A stretch of 7,940 nucleotides of DNA from Planctomycetes bacterium RIFOXYC2_FULL_41_27 (GCA_001828645.1 MHZD01000277.1:1-7940); one strand, 5' to 3'. Shown: positions 1 to 7,074, counted from the stretch's first letter. Notes: generated by a model not told the origin, from the sequence alone. Program-made: numbers and translations.

Positions 1-167
1 TACAACCGTTTGCAGGTATTAGGATATGAGTTCCTTTTCTTTAACAAGCTCAAGATATGATAGGTGCTGTTGAAACTGCTCTGAAAAAGGAAAAGCTCGG
101 ACACCCATCGAATACAAGGAACACCACCCATCTGGTTTGGGTTAACAATAATGCGGATAAACTTCAT
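1..167 (-). pseudogene. DUF433-family small protein, probably broken; runs off the window edge
   Basis: The ATG at 165-167 opens a frame that begins MKFIRIIVNPNQMGGVPCIR. This is the N-terminal signature of DUF433 proteins (small predicted helix-turn-helix proteins, often antitoxins paired with a PIN-like DUF5615 toxin; that role is family knowledge, not seen here). A strong Shine-Dalgarno site precedes it. After residue 20 the family continues with Gly-Leu/Val-Arg and a hydrophobic helix, but this frame reads WVSELFLFQ and loses all resemblance. The Gly-Val-Arg is found in another frame at 105-97, which then runs 28 codons to a TAA at 19-21. A single frameshift correction would therefore give only about 48 residues, against roughly 75 for the family, and would still lack the usual acidic C-terminal helices. 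The original frame stays open to the window edge. It is most likely a decayed gene or a fusion to unrelated sequence. A sequencing error alone would not explain the missing C-terminal half. Confidence 0.5.
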
Positions 168-172
168 TTATT

Positions 173-179
173 CACCTCC
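173..179 (-). promoter_or_regulatory. Ribosome binding site of the DUF433-like gene
   Basis: On the minus strand the sequence reads GGAGGTG, then five bases, then ATG. This is the best Shine-Dalgarno match in the window. It supports the start at 165-167 and suggests the reading frame was once translated. A TATAAT hexamer on the same strand at 187-192 could be a -10 box, but no -35 box is visible and the leader would be very short. Confidence 0.6.
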
Positions 180-219
180 GCTAATAATTATAGCAAAATA
201 CCTCATCGATTCTCTATTT

Positions 220-495
220 TTATCCATACTTATAATACACCCCATATCCTCCCCTTGGATAGCTAAAATCCACTGCGCCTTTGGGGCAGGCAAACTTGCA
301 GCTTCCGCACTCAAGGCATCCTTCATAATTATGCACGATTTCTCCTTTTTCAAGAGTAAACCGCTTTGACGGACAGAATCTGAGGCATGGTTTATCTATG
401 CACTGCCTGCAAATACTGGTCTCTACTTTTATATGCTTTTCTTTATCAACCTCAAAGCTTATGAGGCCAAGCTGATCTTCAATGCTTATATTCAT
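220..495 (-). CDS. fixX: FixX, ferredoxin-like partner of FixC
   Basis: This is a 91-residue iron-sulfur protein of the FixX family. It stands in for the ferredoxin domain of mammalian ETF:ubiquinone oxidoreductase and carries electrons between the FixC flavin and the quinone. Eight cysteines fall into two sets: C29-x2-C32-x4-C37-x3-C41-P and C60-x2-C63-x2-C66-x3-C70-P. The second set lies in the family hallmark GCLECGSCK. The protein ends with the typical FixX tail PRGGYGVYYKYG (80-91). Two [4Fe-4S] clusters are therefore possible, whereas the classical FixX proteins I recall keep fewer cysteines. The ATG at 493-495 was chosen because it gives the usual length; a TTG four codons upstream (505-507) is also in frame. 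No clear Shine-Dalgarno sequence precedes the ATG. fixX follows fixC after a 146-base gap that holds a repeat. No terminator is evident in the 52 bases after its stop. Confidence 0.9.
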   Translation of the reverse strand: MNISIEDQLGLISFEVDKEKHIKVETSICRQCIDKPCLRFCPSKRFTLEKGEIVHNYEGCLECGSCKFACPKGAVDFSYPRGGYGVYYKYG

Positions 496-539
496 GATAC
501 AACACAATCATAAGCAAAATAATAGGAAATAAATTAAGA

Positions 540-617
540 TTTTAGATTTACGATTTCAGATTTACAATTTTTCAATCATTCGATTGAGCGCTCACGACAA
601 AGTCTAAAATCGTAAAT
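540..617. repeat. AT-rich tandem and inverted repeat in the fixC-fixX gap
   Basis: Two imperfect 14-base units (AGATTTACGATTTC and AGATTTACAATTTT) lie in tandem at 544-571. The 15 bases at 546-560 recur as an inverted copy at 603-617 with one mismatch. Between the arms are a 6-bp hairpin (572-577 with 582-587, four-base loop) and the 8-base palindrome GAGCGCTC at 586-593. The whole element could fold into a long stem-loop in the mRNA. It fills most of the 146 bases between the two genes. It has no T-tract of terminator type. Its role is unknown; a dispersed repeat or a processing or stability element are both possible. Confidence 0.6.
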
Positions 618-641
618 TTTGTAAAATTATGTGTTGCAATA

Positions 642-1907
642 CTATAAAGCCCTTAAACCTCTTATTAAATCCAGGACCATCCGAACTCTTTTACCACGGG
701 TTTCTTCTAATAGTTCATTAAACAGTCTTCTCTTTGGCCCTTTTACCACAGCTAATCTGTGGAATAGTTTGCATACAAGCTCAGGGTATAATGAGTAAAG
801 CCTTGTATTTTGCAGAAACTCCGGTGATCTTTTAAAGGTACGCATGTCTGCAAGCACAAAATCGTTTTTCAGCAGGTATTCATAGTGCGAGAGGCTTTTC
901 TTTGAAAAATCATTTTTTCCCATTGCAATTTTTACAGCCTCAGCAGCAGCCATCCCGGAGGCAATAGCCATATCCATGCCTCTCAGCGTAATACCACTAT
1001 TTACTATCAGCCCTGCGGCATCTCCAACAACAAGAAGGCCGTCGGTGAAAAGCCCTGTGCGAGAGGCTTCGGGTATTACATGGGTTGAATATTCCACTAT
1101 TTTGCCGCCTGCAATCAGTTTTGCTATTGCAGGATTCGAGTTGAACTCCCTCATGAGCTCGTAGGCTTCGACTTTACTTTCGATAAGCTGATTTATATAA
1201 ACCACGATTCCTAAGGAAAGGCTGTTTCTGTTAGTATAGACAAATGCCCCTCCCGGGATTTGCCTCGTGCACTGCCCTATAAAAAGCTGGGCAGCGCCTT
1301 CTTCGCTGGCAAGATTGAATCTGTCATCAATAACTTTTTCTGGCAGTTCTATGATTTCCTTCATGCCGATGGCAAATTCTTTTGTCTCAAATTCCTTAAG
1401 ACCTGCCTTCTCTACCATGAGGGAGACAGCGCCATCTGCTGCAATAACGACGTTCGCTTCGAGCTTATCAGTTCCTGCAACTATGCCTGTAATCTTTTTA
1501 TCTTTCCATAAAAGATCATCAACCCTGATATTGGTTACCAGAGTAGCCCCCGCTTCAACTGCCTTATTCGCAAACCATTGGTCAAACCTTGCCCTGAGTA
1601 TCGTAAAGCTGTTCGGAGGCTCAAGAAGTTCTTCATCATGGAAATCAAGCGTAACGGAAGATTTATTGGATAGCAAAGTCAGTTTTTCCCGGGTAACCTT
1701 TCGCTCCACAGGGGCTTCTTTCCAGAAGTCCGGGATGAGCCTGTTTAAGGCATATGTATACATCCTGCCGCCCATCACGTTTTTCGCCCCTGGATACTTG
1801 CCTCGCTCGACCATCAGGACGCTGAAACCCATCTTTGCAAGTGAATAAGCTGCTGAGCAACCGCCGGGGCCTGCACCCACGATTATGACGTCAAACTTTT
1901 CAGCCAT
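642..1907 (-). CDS. fixC: FixC, ETF:quinone oxidoreductase-type flavoprotein
   Basis: This is a 421-residue FAD enzyme of the FixC/geranylgeranyl-reductase-like family. It would accept electrons from an electron-transfer flavoprotein and, with FixX, pass them to membrane quinone. The FAD-binding Rossmann motif GAGPGG is at 11-16, with VERGKYPG at 34-41 and NVMGGRMY at 43-50, both typical of FixC. ADG is at 157-159, and the second FAD motif GDAAG at 295-299 is followed by GITLRGMDMA. There is no ferredoxin domain, as expected when fixX is separate. The ATG at 1905-1907 was chosen because the Rossmann strand begins right after it. The frame stays open for 20 more codons, but that stretch is encoded by the left arm of the repeat at 1930-2025 and is not FixC-like. 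No Shine-Dalgarno sequence is visible. The usual partners fixA and fixB are absent from the window. A geranylgeranyl reductase is a less likely reading, given fixX next door. Confidence 0.9.
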   Translation of the reverse strand: MAEKFDVIIVGAGPGGCSAAYSLAKMGFSVLMVERGKYPGAKNVMGGRMYTYALNRLIPDFWKEAPVERKVTREKLTLLSNKSSVTLDFHDEELLEPPNSFTILRARFDQWFANKAVEAGATLVTNIRVDDLLWKDKKITGIVAGTDKLEANVVIAADGAVSLMVEKAGLKEFETKEFAIGMKEIIELPEKVIDDRFNLASEEGAAQLFIGQCTRQIPGGAFVYTNRNSLSLGIVVYINQLIESKVEAYELMREFNSNPAIAKLIAGGKIVEYSTHVIPEASRTGLFTDGLLVVGDAAGLIVNSGITLRGMDMAIASGMAAAEAVKIAMGKNDFSKKSLSHYEYLLKNDFVLADMRTFKRSPEFLQNTRLYSLYPELVCKLFHRLAVVKGPKRRLFNELLEETRGKRVRMVLDLIRGLRAL

Positions 1908-1929
1908 TTTTAATTTTATTGAATTCTTT

Positions 1930-2025
1930 AACCACAGATGGACACAGATAAACGCGGATAAATACAAATGTTGAAAATTCTTGATAATTCATTCAATCCG
2001 TGTTCGTCGGCGTCCATCTGAGGTT
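1930..2025. repeat. 30-base imperfect inverted repeat in the crt-fixC gap
   Basis: The left arm at 1930-1959 begins AACCACAGATGGACACAGAT. The right arm at 1996-2025 is its reverse complement at 24 of 30 positions, and the arms are separated by 36 AT-rich bases. It occupies most of the 134 bases between the crotonase stop and the fixC start, so it would form a long hairpin in the transcript. The CCACAGATGGACACAGATAAA motif recalls a dispersed non-coding repeat I remember from planctomycete and other environmental genomes (memory, not searched). Its left arm is open in the fixC frame and encodes residues like AFICVHLWL, a common source of wrong N-termini. No transposase is present, so it may be a MITE- or REP-like element. 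Confidence 0.75.
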
Positions 2026-2041
2026 ACCAATCTCTTAAAAA

Positions 2042-2818
2042 TCAAACACCTTTAAACTCAGGCTTCTTTTTTCCCAAAAAGGCATTTATGCCTTCCAGAC
2101 GGTCTTGTGTGGTAAAGCACCGGGCAAAGAAAGCTATTTCTTTCTCAAGCCCCTTTTTTATTTCCTGATTTTCGTTAATCAGCTTTTTTGCCATTTTAAC
2201 GGCAATCGGACTTTTTTGTGCTATAACTATGGCAATTTCCTCTGCCTTTGCCATCAATTCTTCGTCTTTCTCCACCCTGTTGACAAGCCCGATAGATTCA
2301 GCCTCTTTTGCATCTATAATTTCACCGGTAAAAATCATTTCCTTTGCCTTCCCTATGCCAACAAGCCTGCTAAGCCTCTGTGTGCCTCCAAAACCCGGAA
2401 TAAGGCCGAGATTCACTTCCGGCTGGCCAAATTTTGCGCTTTCGCCTGCTATTCTTATATCGCAGGCAAGAGCTAATTCGCATCCGCCGCCGAGGGCAAA
2501 GCCATTTATCGCAGCGATTACGGGTTTACCCATATTCTCAATCTGATTGATTACCTTATGACCCCACCTGCAAAAGGATTCTATTTCTTCAGGTTTTATT
2601 GCGTTCATTTCTTTTATATCAGCGCCAGAGCAGAAGTCTTTATTCCCGGTTATGATGATGGCTCTTATCTGCACATCATTTTCAAGGCACGTGAGCGTAT
2701 CTCCCAGTTCTTGAAGCATTTTCCTGTTCAGGGCGTTTCTGGCTTCCAATCTGTTTATGGTGATAATGCCGATTTCCCTTTTCTTCTCTAACTTTGTATG
2801 TTTATTTTCTGTACTCAT
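2042..2818 (-). CDS. crt: Enoyl-CoA hydratase (crotonase family)
   Basis: This is a 258-residue crotonase-fold enzyme, the normal length for short-chain enoyl-CoA hydratases. It adds water to a trans-2-enoyl-CoA to give 3-hydroxyacyl-CoA, the substrate of the neighbouring Hbd. The oxyanion-hole motif SGADIKEM is at 64-71 (Ala66 backbone), and GFALGGGCELALACD at 106-120 holds Gly111 and the first catalytic glutamate, Glu114. GQPEVNLGLIPGFGGTQRL at 131-149 holds the second, Glu134. With both glutamates present a hydratase is favoured over isomerase or dehalogenase relatives; the exact substrate cannot be told. The ATG at 2816-2818 was chosen over a GTG at 2852-2854 because it has a good ribosome binding site and gives the usual N-terminus. 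It overlaps the end of hbd by 17 bases, which suggests translational coupling. The symbol crt is by analogy with butyrate-pathway operons. Confidence 0.92.
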   Translation of the reverse strand: MSTENKHTKLEKKREIGIITINRLEARNALNRKMLQELGDTLTCLENDVQIRAIIITGNKDFCSGADIKEMNAIKPEEIESFCRWGHKVINQIENMGKPVIAAINGFALGGGCELALACDIRIAGESAKFGQPEVNLGLIPGFGGTQRLSRLVGIGKAKEMIFTGEIIDAKEAESIGLVNRVEKDEELMAKAEEIAIVIAQKSPIAVKMAKKLINENQEIKKGLEKEIAFFARCFTTQDRLEGINAFLGKKKPEFKGV

Positions 2819-3653
2819 AAAATCCTTCTCCGCTTTTTCGACCAATTTTTCCACCGGCTACCATTTTTTGCAGTAGTGGACAGGGTCTGTATTTCTCTCC
2901 TAATTCAGCATGGAGAATCTCAAGTATTGCCAGGCAGGTATCCAAGCCAATAAAATCCGCCAGTTCAAGTGGCCCCATAGGATGATTTGCGCCCAGCTTC
3001 ATAATGGTATCTATGCCTTCTCTGGAAGCGACTCCTTCCTGCAGGCAGTAGATTGCATCGTTTATCATGGGCATAAGAACACGGTTTGAGACAAAGCCAG
3101 GGAAATCATTCACAACAACGGGTATCTTCCCCATCTTTTCCGCAACGGCAGTTATTATACCGATAGTTTCCCTGGAGGTGCGAAGACACTGAACCACCTC
3201 TACCAGCCGCATGATATAAGCCGGGTTCATGAAGTGCATGCCTGCGAACCGTTCGGGTCTTTCTGTAACCAGAGCGAGCCTTGTTATGGAGATTGAGGAA
3301 GTGTTTGTGGCAAAGAGAGTTTCTTCATCACATAGAATATCCAGCTCTTTAAAAATATGTTTTTTTATGTCTTCTTTTTCTATCACAGCCTCGATTATAA
3401 GGTCTGCATCTTTACAATCTTTCAGGCTTGTAGTGGTTTTTATATTTGAGAGGATTCTATCTTTCTCGTGGTTTTCAAGCTTTCCTTCGCCCACCCTCTT
3501 CGCCAATCGTTCTTTTATTTTTGCAAATCCAGTCCTTACATATTCTTCACTTACATCTTTCAAAACCACCTCATAGCCGCTCTGAGCCGCCACCTGAGCT
3601 ATACCGCCCCCCATAGTCCCTGCGCCGATTATTCCTATTATTTTTATATCCAT
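2802..3653 (-). CDS. hbd: 3-hydroxybutyryl-CoA (3-hydroxyacyl-CoA) dehydrogenase
   Basis: This 283-residue monofunctional enzyme interconverts 3-hydroxyacyl-CoA and 3-ketoacyl-CoA with NAD(H) in the cytoplasm. The length matches the Hbd family. The dinucleotide motif GAGTMG is at 10-15 and Asp33 follows at the end of the second strand, suggesting NAD rather than NADP. Catalytic and binding residues line up with human HADH by spacing: Ser119 in NTSSI, His140 in GMHFMNP, Glu152 in LVEVV and Asn190 in GFVSNRVL. The C-terminal domain has NHPMGPLELADFIGLDT at 223-239 and GRKSGEGFYEY at 271-281. The segment after HFMNP reads AYIM, where the family usually has VPV/VPL-type residues, so the acyl pocket may differ. 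The ATG at 3651-3653 is the only sensible start, since a stop lies just upstream in frame; no Shine-Dalgarno sequence is seen. The gap to nuoN is only 41 bases. Confidence 0.93.
   Translation of the reverse strand: MDIKIIGIIGAGTMGGGIAQVAAQSGYEVVLKDVSEEYVRTGFAKIKERLAKRVGEGKLENHEKDRILSNIKTTTSLKDCKDADLIIEAVIEKEDIKKHIFKELDILCDEETLFATNTSSISITRLALVTERPERFAGMHFMNPAYIMRLVEVVQCLRTSRETIGIITAVAEKMGKIPVVVNDFPGFVSNRVLMPMINDAIYCLQEGVASREGIDTIMKLGANHPMGPLELADFIGLDTCLAILEILHAELGEKYRPCPLLQKMVAGGKIGRKSGEGFYEYRK
2823..2831 (-). promoter_or_regulatory. Ribosome binding site of the crotonase, inside hbd
   Basis: On the minus strand GGAGAAGGA is followed by TTTT and the ATG at 2816-2818. It lies within the last codons of hbd (Gly-Glu-Gly region), so ribosomes finishing hbd would pass over it. 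This site decides the crotonase start against the upstream GTG. Confidence 0.7.
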
Positions 3654-3694
3654 AAGTGAATGGAATGAAAAGATGAAATTCTAGTCAGATGGAA

Positions 3695-5158
3695 TTACTT
3701 TAAACTGAGAATGGAGTGTTGGGCTATTTCCATGAATTTGGAAGGGAAGATGCCAAGCTGGAGTGTGCCAATCACTGAGATGACGATGGCGGCAACAATT
3801 AAAGGAGAAATGGTGAGGGGCGTAAATTCTCGGGTGGGTTCCTTCATGTACATAATCACCGTAATCCGCAGGTAGTAATAAACGGAGATGACGCTGTTTA
3901 TCACGCCAATGACGGCCAGTCCAACATAACCCGATTTTATGGCGGCGCTGAAGATATAAAACTTCCCCACAAAACCCGCCATGGGGGGGACACCTGCCAT
4001 GGAAAGCATAAAGAGCGTCATCGCTATGGCTAAAAGCGGGCGTTTGTACCCCAATCCAGCATAATCGTTGATCTGTATGAATTCGTCACCCTTCTGGCTT
4101 AATACAATAACAATGGCAAATGCCCCTATATTCATAAAGATGTAAGCCAGAATATAGAACAAGGTGCCCGATACACCCATGTTATTAGCAGCTACCAGGG
4201 CAATCAGGAGATAGCCTGCATGGGCAATGCTGGAATACGCCAGCATACGTTTGATGTTTGTCTGTGCGATGGCAACGACATTGCCTAACGTCATGGTTAA
4301 TACGGCGAGTACGAAAATAATCTTTTGCCATTCGTAATGGGTCGACCCAAAGGCGGTCATGAAGATACGCAAAAAGGCAGCAAACGCCGCAGCCTTCGGT
4401 CCTACAGACATAAAGGCAGTTATTGACGTGGGCGCCCCCTCGTAAACATCAGGCACCCATGCGTGAAACGGCACAGAGGCAACCTTAAATCCGAGTCCGA
4501 TGATGATTAATCCCATGCCCATGAGCAACAGGGGATCTAAAGCGCCGCCTTTCCCTTCAATAAAACAGGCAATTTGCTTGAGGTTGATAGAGCCCGTCGT
4601 GCCATAGATAATGGCTATCCCGTAAAGCAAAAAACCCGTGGCAAATGCGCCCAGCAGGAAATATTTTAAAGCCGCTTCGTTTGAGATGAGTTTAGAACGT
4701 TTGAAACCCGTAAGGATGTAAATACTGATAGACATGACTTCCAGGCCGATGTAAATGTTTAACAGGTCGGCGCCTGATGCCATGAGCATCATGCCTATTG
4801 TTGAGAATAAGAGTAATGCATAATATTCCCCATGGTTAATCTCCTCCCGCTTGATATAGCTGTGTGAGATAAGGATGGTGAGTCCTGTGCTGAGGAGAAA
4901 GATAAAGTTAAAAAACAGAGAGTAGTTATCGATCGCAAAAGATTCACTAAACGAGAACAGTGTCGTCCCGACAGAGTTCCTGGATAAAATGGCCGCAATG
5001 ATAATTCCCAACAGGGATATATAGGCCAGGTAATTCTTATCCCCGAGTTTCCTTGAAGATACGAGGTCCGTAACAAGCACGATCATGCCGAAACCTGAAA
5101 GGACCAGTATCGGCAGGATACTTAAAATATTAAACGTCATAACCGAGGCATTTGTCAT
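3695..5158 (-). CDS. nuoN: NADH-quinone oxidoreductase subunit N
   Basis: This is a 487-residue polytopic membrane protein, one of three antiporter-like proton-channel subunits in the membrane arm of complex I. The length is normal for NuoN (E. coli 485). The channel residues line up with those of E. coli: Glu140 in the IYIGLEVMS segment (E133), Lys225 in GFKVASVPFHAWVPDVYEGA (K217), Lys255 in SVGPKAAAF (K247) and Lys399 in GFVGKFYIF (K395). The last is lysine, as is usual for NuoN, where NuoM has glutamate. Hydrophobic helices cover nearly the full length. The ATG at 5156-5158 has a weak AAAGG about ten bases upstream; Met7 is an alternative. It is followed closely by hbd rather than by another nuo gene, so it closes the nuo cluster in the usual L-M-N order. 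Confidence 0.96.
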   Translation of the reverse strand: MTNASVMTFNILSILPILVLSGFGMIVLVTDLVSSRKLGDKNYLAYISLLGIIIAAILSRNSVGTTLFSFSESFAIDNYSLFFNFIFLLSTGLTILISHSYIKREEINHGEYYALLLFSTIGMMLMASGADLLNIYIGLEVMSISIYILTGFKRSKLISNEAALKYFLLGAFATGFLLYGIAIIYGTTGSINLKQIACFIEGKGGALDPLLLMGMGLIIIGLGFKVASVPFHAWVPDVYEGAPTSITAFMSVGPKAAAFAAFLRIFMTAFGSTHYEWQKIIFVLAVLTMTLGNVVAIAQTNIKRMLAYSSIAHAGYLLIALVAANNMGVSGTLFYILAYIFMNIGAFAIVIVLSQKGDEFIQINDYAGLGYKRPLLAIAMTLFMLSMAGVPPMAGFVGKFYIFSAAIKSGYVGLAVIGVINSVISVYYYLRITVIMYMKEPTREFTPLTISPLIVAAIVISVIGTLQLGIFPSKFMEIAQHSILSLK

Positions 5159-5207
5159 AAAGTAATTACCTTTATCAAATCGATAAAATACTTAGTATAA
5201 ATCCAAA

Positions 5208-5301
5208 ATCCGGATATCGAAATCCGAAACAAATATCAAAACTTTAATTAACAAAGCCTTTTCTCTCTGATTTCAAACATTAAAACTTGTTTCGATTTTC
5301 G
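5208..5301. repeat. Inverted repeat in the nuoM-nuoN gap
   Basis: The 192-base gap holds the palindrome ATCCGGAT at 5208-5215. It also holds a 15-base arm CGAAATCCGAAACAA at 5218-5232, with an inverted copy at 5287-5301 (TTGTTTCGATTTTCG, 13 of 15 matching). Sequence just beyond, TTTCGTGCTTCGAATCC at 5304-5320, repeats the same TTCG/CGAA theme. A small separate hairpin pairs 5171-5176 with 5182-5187. There is no gene-like frame or promoter I can support here. The sequence differs from the repeats in the other gaps. It may be another dispersed repeat or an mRNA structure between two complex I genes. Confidence 0.55.
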
Positions 5302-5350
5302 GGTTTCGTGCTTCGAATCCCCATTTCCATGAGGACAAGTTTAATTATTG

Positions 5351-6934
5351 TTACCACTCCGTCTTGCTCTCAGGAACTATATCAATCTTCGGTGTAGCAT
5401 TTTCCTGTAATTGCTCAGATTTATTGTGTATCTGAGCATTGGATACAATATTTGCCTTGTCCCCCACCTGTTTCAAGAGGTGATTTACCGAGGCGTCCAT
5501 TTTTCTCAGAAACGAATTGGGATAAATGCCAATCCAGAAGATCATCACTACAATCGGGAGCAGGATAGCCCATTCCCGCTTGTTCATATCTTTTAACGTC
5601 TTGTTCTCCTCATGAGTTATCTCGTGGAACATAACCCTTTGAAACATCCAGAGCATGTATACGGCAGCAAGGATAATACCCGATGTTGCAAGCGATGCAT
5701 ACAGAATTCGCGTTTTAAATGTACCAACCAGAATGAGGAACTCCCCAACAAAACCGTTTAAACCGGGCAGTCCAATAGAAGATAACGTAACGATCATAAA
5801 GAAGGTGGCAAAAACCGGAATCTGCTTGGTCAGACCTCCAAAGTCGGCAATCATCCGTGTGTGCCTTCTCTCATAAAGCATCCCTACAATAAGGAAGAGC
5901 GCCCCTGTGCTAAGACCATGATTGATCATCTGGGTAATACCACCCTCGATACCCTGGATATTAAAGGCAAAGATTCCCAGCATGACAAAACCCAGATGGC
6001 TCACGCTGGAATAGGCAACGAGTTTTTTAAGGTCGTCCTGCGCCATAGAAACTAGCGCGCCATAAATTATACCCACAATAGCCATCCAGGAAATTACCGG
6101 GATAAAGACATGACTTGCCTCCGGAAACAACGGCAAACAAAATCGCACAAAACCATACGTTCCCATTTTCAAGAGGACGCCAGCCAGAATCACACTCCCC
6201 GCCGTAGGAGCTTCCACGTGGGCATCCGGCAGCCATGTATGAAACGGAAACATCGGCACCTTGATGGCAAAGGCAAGGGCAAAGGCAAGGAACAACCAGA
6301 ATTGAACGGCGAAAGATATATTGAGCCGGTAAAATTCCAACAGATTGAATGTATATTCACCTGTCGCCCTGTAATTTAAGAAATACAGGGCAATGATAGC
6401 CAGGAGCATGAATACGCTGCCTGCCATGGTATAAAGAAAGAACTTAACGGCTGCGTAAATCCTCCTTGGGCCGCCCCAGATGCCGATGAGAAGATACATC
6501 GGAATCAGCATGAGTTCCCAGAACACATAAAACAAAAATAAGTCTAACGAGACAAAGACACCAATCATGCCCGTTTCAAGCACCAGCATGGAAATCATGT
6601 ATTCCTTTATGCTCTTGGTGATATGCCATGATGCCAGGATAGAAAGAGGCGTAATAAAAGTTGTCAGGAGTATCAGGAATAAACTGACACCATCTATTCC
6701 CACATAATAATTAATTCCGAAAGAAGGTATCCACGGCAGTTTTTCGACAAACTGCATTTCGTATGCACGTGCATCGAAATTGAAATATAAAGGCAAGGAA
6801 ATAAAAAATACGACTATCGAAACTAGCAGAGACGTAACCCTGATGAGTTCCTGTTTTTTCGAATCAATCGATAGGATCAGGATTACCCCTATAATCGGAA
6901 GAAAGGTTATAAGTGAAAGAATAGGCATAGACAT
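5351..6934 (-). CDS. nuoM: NADH-quinone oxidoreductase subunit M
   Basis: This is a 527-residue antiporter-like membrane subunit of complex I, forming the middle proton channel. Key residues match E. coli NuoM: Glu140 in the [12 protein letters not shown] helix (E144), Lys225 in [20 protein letters not shown] (K234), Lys256 in LLKMGTYG (K265) and Glu398 in GFVGEFLIL (E407). The last three are all offset by nine residues, so there are no internal gaps in that region. The N-terminus is hydrophobic from residue 5. After the last membrane helix (about 455-471) comes a polar tail of about 50 residues, longer than in E. coli NuoM (509 residues). The ATG at 6932-6934 has GGGGT about six bases upstream; Met3 is an alternative start. 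It sits between nuoL and nuoN as expected, but with wide gaps of 151 and 192 bases on either side. Confidence 0.96.
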   Translation of the reverse strand: MSMPILSLITFLPIIGVILILSIDSKKQELIRVTSLLVSIVVFFISLPLYFNFDARAYEMQFVEKLPWIPSFGINYYVGIDGVSLFLILLTTFITPLSILASWHITKSIKEYMISMLVLETGMIGVFVSLDLFLFYVFWELMLIPMYLLIGIWGGPRRIYAAVKFFLYTMAGSVFMLLAIIALYFLNYRATGEYTFNLLEFYRLNISFAVQFWLFLAFALAFAIKVPMFPFHTWLPDAHVEAPTAGSVILAGVLLKMGTYGFVRFCLPLFPEASHVFIPVISWMAIVGIIYGALVSMAQDDLKKLVAYSSVSHLGFVMLGIFAFNIQGIEGGITQMINHGLSTGALFLIVGMLYERRHTRMIADFGGLTKQIPVFATFFMIVTLSSIGLPGLNGFVGEFLILVGTFKTRILYASLATSGIILAAVYMLWMFQRVMFHEITHEENKTLKDMNKREWAILLPIVVMIFWIGIYPNSFLRKMDASVNHLLKQVGDKANIVSNAQIHNKSEQLQENATPKIDIVPESKTEW

Positions 6935-7048
6935 CCAATACCCCGAATACTACTTAATTATTTAGCCACGAATAAAAACGAATTTATACATACCGCATAA
7001 CACATATTTTTTGTTTTGTTAATACAACTTGCGCACAAGTGAATGTAA

Positions 7049-7074
7049 GATGGGTGCGTTTCGCTTCACCCATC
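7049..7074. repeat. GC-rich hairpin after nuoL
   Basis: GATGGGTG at 7049-7056 pairs perfectly with CACCCATC at 7067-7074 around a ten-base loop. On the mRNA strand the loop can also form an inner GCG-AAA-CGC stem. It starts 11 bases after the nuoL stop on the transcript. No run of U follows, so it is not a standard terminator. It could slow 3' decay or be a REP-like palindrome; similar GGGTG-AGCGAAACG-CACCC palindromes are common in environmental genomes (from memory). The rest of the 6935-7085 gap contains AT-rich sequence with the motif GCCACGAATAAAAACGAATT at 6965-6984, possibly another degenerate repeat, and no gene. Confidence 0.6.

Noticed and set aside
153..161. GCGGATAAA shared with the repeat arm at 1954-1962
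   Set aside because: Nine bases is too short to mean anything, and here the sequence is explained by the Phe-Ile-Arg codons of the DUF433 N-terminus.
187..192. TATAAT on the minus strand as a promoter for the DUF433-like gene
   Set aside because: There is no -35 box at 16-18 bases. The region is AT-rich, and the implied leader of about 13 bases would barely contain the ribosome site.
57..266. Plus-strand frame of 69 codons at the left edge
   Set aside because: It is antisense to the DUF433 and fixX sequences and has no family resemblance or ribosome binding site.
1267..1848. Long plus-strand frame of 193 codons
   Set aside because: It lies wholly antisense to the well-supported fixC, is low-complexity Ser/Ala/Leu-rich and has no recognisable motif. 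It is a shadow of the real gene.
1908..1967. Twenty-codon N-terminal extension of FixC
   Set aside because: It is encoded largely by the left arm of the inverted repeat and is not FixC-like. The Rossmann motif begins right after the ATG at 1905-1907.
2819..2854. GTG start for the crotonase 12 codons upstream
   Set aside because: It lies inside the conserved end of hbd, has no clear ribosome site at the right spacing, and would lengthen the protein beyond the family norm.
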